Shown here: positions 61,501 through 64,000 of the stretch, piece by piece | Layout of the letters: each line of letters opens with the position of its first letter | How positions within the stretch are numbered: the stretch's first letter is position 1 | Assembly (NCBI GenBank): GCA_944322345.1 | Contig: CALUOO010000006.1 | Location: forward strand, 1 to 64,000 | Origin: an uncultured Bacteroides sp. | GTDB lineage: Bacteria; Bacteroidota; Bacteroidia; Bacteroidales; Bacteroidaceae | Direction of reading: 5' to 3' | DNA: 64,000 bases | Notes under the pieces: generated by a model | The model's input: the letters and a program-made list of their open reading frames with translations, nothing else | Databases searched by the model: none | Told to the model about the DNA's origin: nothing | Position numbers and translations under genes: made by a program

Positions 61501-64000
61501 AAAACCTATGAAGCCTTTTCCAGTAGGGTTGTCAGAGATACCGTTTCCGTTTTCATCATCGGCATACCTTATCCATGTATATGTGGTTTTTCCGGGTAAT
61601 CCGTCTTTACCGGGTAAACCATCATCGCCTTTCTGTCCCTGCTGCCCTTTCGCTACTACTTTCCAATAAGTCGTATTGGTTGGTGTAATTCCCTTTGCCG
61701 GAGTTGGATAAATGTACCTGTATGTACAAGTTTCCGCACCGTTGCTATAGCTAACCTCATCGCCTGTATAGTACACATATTCCTCGTTGTAATCTCCACG
61801 ATACACACCGATAAACGACACATCGCCAGAATCGCTTAATAGGCGTACATTATGCAAGGTAAGTTGTTTTAATGCCGTCACATTCCAGTCAATAGAGCTT
61901 GTTGCATCACCGATTCTGAATTTGTTCCCGTCCAGATCCAAATAGCACTCTCCATCACTGGTTACAATAGTTCCCGTTGTGATAGTCTTTCCGTTGATAC
62001 GGGTAAATCCGTAAGTGGTTACAAAATCACGGAAATTATCATCAGGATAGAGCGAACTAATGATACCTATCTGGAAATAGTAGTTGTTCGGATCTTCGGT
62101 AGGCTCAAACTTGTAGGGTGTCTGCGTAACGACAAACACGCCATTCGTTCCAGTCTTGCTACACTTCGCAAACACATAGTAGCCGCCTTGCTCCGATAGG
62201 GTAACGCTCAATTCGCCTAAAGTCCATTGCTTTATGGTGGTTTCGTCTATGGTAAGGTGTGCCAGTATGCCCGAAGAAGCATCAAACCTGTTGGCATTGC
62301 CGTTTACATTGGCTTGCATCACAACTCCGATCAAAACAAACTGCTGGCTCTTTGAGCCAACGGTAAGCATATTCGTATCAATGGAATTAGGACGTATGTT
62401 TTCCGGGTCAAAATAACCGTCCGTGTCATACACCATATTCCTTAGCTCTTCGGTCGTGCGCCATCCCCTACGGGCTTTGTTCAAATCTTTCAGGCGGTTT
62501 GCCTCTATGATCTTGTTATGCTCTATCACATCTATCACCGTCTGCTGGCTTATGGATATGGTGGTAGTGTCGGATAGGGTAAGGCTGTAATCGTGATCCA
62601 CAAGCAAGTTACGGCTTATCTTCTGGATTCTTATGCTCTTCTCCACACCGAAACGCACATCACGCACTGGCACATAGTCCCCAACCTTGAACACGCTGGT
62701 TTCGCTATCATCCGGCATATTCTCCAGAAAATAGGAGCGATCAAAGGTCAAAGCATACTGCACTCTGGACTGTGTGCGTGGCTTGAAATCATCATACCCG
62801 GCATACCAAAGATCTTCTTCCGCATTATCCTCATAGGACTTTGGCAGATTTATATCCGTGATCTTATAGCTGTTTCCAACCTCAATGCGGAAAGCCTCAT
62901 TGTCGGTGGTGGGTATGGTCAGCCCTCGTTTGTCAGTGAAAGGTATGATCGTGAACTTCTTAGCCGAATGGTCATATCCTCCATCTGCTTTTACTTCAAA
63001 CTGCTGTCCGGCAAGCCTGCCAGTTATGAATGTGATTTTTGCCGTTACTCCATTGATAAGGTACTTTGTCCCGTTTTCGTCCTTTTCGTTCAGGTCGAAA
63101 TCCATTGTATCATCAACGAATGAGTTTATATCATCCTCAACAATGGCAGTAACCTTTCCTGTACGCTTCGGGAAAATATCATCATATTGTTCGCTATCCT
63201 CTTCGCTGCCTATCTCCTGCGCCAGTTCCGCATCCTCAATATAACGCTTGGTATCATCATCAATACCGATCATTTCACTGTTTGCCGGGATAACAGTACC
63301 GTCAGCCAACGTATGCTCATTCTTATTCATACGCTTTGGGTAAGGCAGTTGCAAGCGTTCTGAATAGTCCCTGTAGTCGCTCCGTATGTTGGTAGTGCCG
63401 CCCTCCACCCAAAGACGGGTAATAATGGCTTTATCATCCACCTTTTGATCTTTGAGGGTAAACAAACCGCCACCCTTACCCCACTCAAAGTAATCACTTC
63501 CGCTTGGTGGAATAACCTTTGTGCCGAATTTTCCGATATGGATAGTACGCACTCCGTTATTTTGGGTAATGCGGAACTCCAGTTTGAAATTATCCTTGCT
63601 ACATAGCGATTGCAACACCTGTAGGCAGTTCTGCCGTGAAAATGATATAGTGCGTGGCTCTGTGTCCGGGCAATTCGCTTCATCAAAAGCCCACAAGCCC
63701 GGATAATCACGGTTCATATTGTATATGATCACCTTGACGAAATCCCTAATGGAATAAGTAAGGTCAAAAGTCATGGAAGTAGATTTTCCGCTTTCGTCCG
63801 TATTCCTGTATTGGGCTTTCATCAGTTCATACATCACGCCATAGAATACTGCATCATACTGGTAGTATCTATCCGTTTTCATTTCACGGGCTACACGTGT
63901 GCGGATAGTGTACTCTTCACCGCCCACTATGATTTTATCGCCTTTCTCGAAGTCCAGCAATTCAGTGGAGATAATAGACAACTGTATGTTATCATCACCC
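58558..64000 (-). CDS. Giant phage tail protein with collagen-like repeats and LamG-like domain (5' end beyond window)
   Basis: At least 1813 residues; the frame is open to the window edge, so the true start lies beyond 64000. The first part (about 1-480) resembles tail-tip/baseplate proteins. At about 730-1060 come five repeats in which a collagen-like Gly-X-Y tract (such as GLPGKDGLPGKTTYTW) precedes a module with TYTWIRYADDENG or SYLHIKYS. A laminin-G/concanavalin-like domain (about 1120-1270: FTLCFWMKTDQ, FHVALRFNDRTVSIFINGS) follows, then two GWQTTAP/SWSTTRP repeats, another collagen-like tract (GEKGDKGDPGEKGDQGES) and a beta-rich end. It would form the tail spike or fibre and contact the host. 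Confidence 0.85.
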   Translation of the reverse strand, partial: GDDNIQLSIISTELLDFEKGDKIIVGGEEYTIRTRVAREMKTDRYYQYDAVFYGVMYELMKAQYRNTDESGKSTSMTFDLTYSIRDFVKVIIYNMNRDYPGLWAFDEANCPDTEPRTISFSRQNCLQVLQSLCSKDNFKLEFRITQNNGVRTIHIGKFGTKVIPPSGSDYFEWGKGGGLFTLKDQKVDDKAIITRLWVEGGTTNIRSDYRDYSERLQLPYPKRMNKNEHTLADGTVIPANSEMIGIDDDTKRYIEDAELAQEIGSEEDSEQYDDIFPKRTGKVTAIVEDDINSFVDDTMDFDLNEKDENGTKYLINGVTAKITFITGRLAGQQFEVKADGGYDHSAKKFTIIPFTDKRGLTIPTTDNEAFRIEVGNSYKITDINLPKSYEDNAEEDLWYAGYDDFKPRTQSRVQYALTFDRSYFLENMPDDSETSVFKVGDYVPVRDVRFGVEKSIRIQKISRNLLVDHDYSLTLSDTTTISISQQTVIDVIEHNKIIEANRLKDLNKARRGWRTTEELRNMVYDTDGYFDPENIRPNSIDTNMLTVGSKSQQFVLIGVVMQANVNGNANRFDASSGILAHLTIDETTIKQWTLGELSVTLSEQGGYYVFAKCSKTGTNGVFVVTQTPYKFEPTEDPNNYYFQIGIISSLYPDDNFRDFVTTYGFTRINGKTITTGTIVTSDGECYLDLDGNKFRIGDATSSIDWNVTALKQLTLHNVRLLSDSGDVSFIGVYRGDYNEEYVYYTGDEVSYSNGAETCTYRYIYPTPAKGITPTNTTYWKVVAKGQQGQKGDDGLPGKDGLPGKTTYTWIRYADDENGNGISDNPTGKGFIGFAYNKETATESNDPKDYKWSDIMGKDGVPGEPGEDGKTLYTWIAYSDNADGNPMYQQPKDSTKYIGIATNKETATESTNPKDYVWSKFKGDDGLPGVPGADGKTSYFHIKYSSVQNPTSASQMTETPSDYIGTYVDYTQADSNDPKKYTWARFKGFNGEDGLPGINGEDGKTSYLHIKYSDNGGLSFTANNGEEPGAYIGQYVDFIQKDSDNPTDYTWSLIKGESGTAGSDATTGEYYEYRYAKNGSTVSPPALDADAENPAGWSTTMPTVGTLEYLWCTMAKKSGLSDKKVFDIPVQQGETTLLDITGHGVSGALKNGASVVQDGSRYAVDLSDNAECQINWDLPFGQSFTLCFWMKTDQTLIRWMLNGYNGRDYVEKSITVSKNTWFHVALRFNDRTVSIFINGSLVQTGSINEEVVGFSMYDDNMFGSSVFYDNIRLYDGALSATDIGKDKSGESDKLVQNWCTPFRINPYDGKDGKDGVGVRSVDVEYAKGSSNTTAPTSGWQTTAPAWEDGKYIWSRTKTVLTDGSSEYTKAVCITGGKGSTGANGVGVKSIVEQYYLSSSPTSQTGGSWSTTRPTWKDGWYIWTRSIITYTNGTSTTTSPICVTGGKGEKGDKGDPGEKGDQGESPAAVYQGTYSSSKTYYGTKYRLDVVKYNGIFYIARIDAGTFSGVVPTNTSKWNPFGAQFESVATNLLLAENANIAGWVFRNNRLESQNGSVYLDGVNGKVRVNGIVQFSTAYQGNISDSNLFYLPSITSDKNMKMGYEREDIGKVCRLYNSSPYGGGTYQIYVAAFGIKENFTDATIGSDKGMNYYVLVPPQTCVELTCFELPKTFDGTTYEIVGRWDVTGRFGQTDFVTAGAKGRHPLILAIGRISGTSSGASISGTWWDGKSITSVLSVSRQDTGKYRVSFSSTNVPSGYRVMLTGYGYSSGSSDAPIKGTIYTLGSTYFDVLLSDDASRNDGSCEFIIFAPAWQYNM

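Larger units (their letters stand above)
52003..64000 (-). mobile_element. Prophage, late-gene end, carrying a diversity-generating retroelement
   Basis: From the tRNA-Arg fragment to the window edge all genes read leftward, are short and overlapping, and include tail, lysis and retroelement genes. Order of transcription: tail protein, two small genes, receptor-binding-type target protein, template repeat, reverse transcriptase, small coupled genes, holin-like, amidase, spanin-like. Head, packaging, replication and integrase genes lie beyond 64000. Confidence 0.88.

Overview
The window looks like a Bacteroides chromosome (Bacteroidales, gut type). The evidence is SusC/SusD pairs, BACON-domain lipoproteins, a hybrid two-component regulator, lipoproteins with acidic export signals after the lipid cysteine, and several promoters with the Bacteroides -7 box TAnnTTTG. 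The species cannot be fixed from the sequence alone.

Layout. 1-8200: a tRNA-Asn cut by the window edge, then housekeeping and stress genes: an AlaX-type editing protein, a small heat-shock protein behind a sigma-54-like promoter, a Gfo/Idh/MocA oxidoreductase, an EEP-family hydrolase, comF, a frameshifted inositol-monophosphatase gene, a two-enzyme EEP/metallophosphoesterase fusion and a Nudix hydrolase. 8300-13100: a large TPR protein paired with an outer-membrane barrel. 13500-27200: a glycan utilisation locus with two tandem SusC-SusD pairs, two BACON lipoproteins and a GH16 endo-glucanase-like lipoprotein. 27400-33200: an array of small secreted paralogues (family A four copies, family B three copies) around a lipoprotein with an HEMFH metalloprotease-like motif. 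33300-40700: a transglutaminase-like lipoprotein, a GH18 lipoprotein and a convergent hybrid two-component regulator, the likely controller of the glycan locus. 40900-51900: core genes topA, argS, an HU gene, two overlapping rhomboid genes, an EEP membrane protein and secDF.

52003-64000: the right part is the late end of a prophage integrated at the 3' half of a tRNA-Arg(CCU). All its genes read leftward: a giant collagen-repeat tail protein (cut by the window edge), small tail or membrane proteins, a complete diversity-generating retroelement (target gene with variable repeat, template repeat, reverse transcriptase), coupled small genes, then holin-like, amidase and spanin-like lysis genes. 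The template and variable repeats (108 bp core) differ at 13 positions, and every one is an adenine of the template on the coding strand. This is the clearest and most interesting system in the window.

Another signal cutting across the window is a family of 20-bp units, spaced 2 bp apart, found as tandem clusters in three separate intergenic regions (7416, 35336, 48522). It does not look like a CRISPR or a standard insertion sequence.
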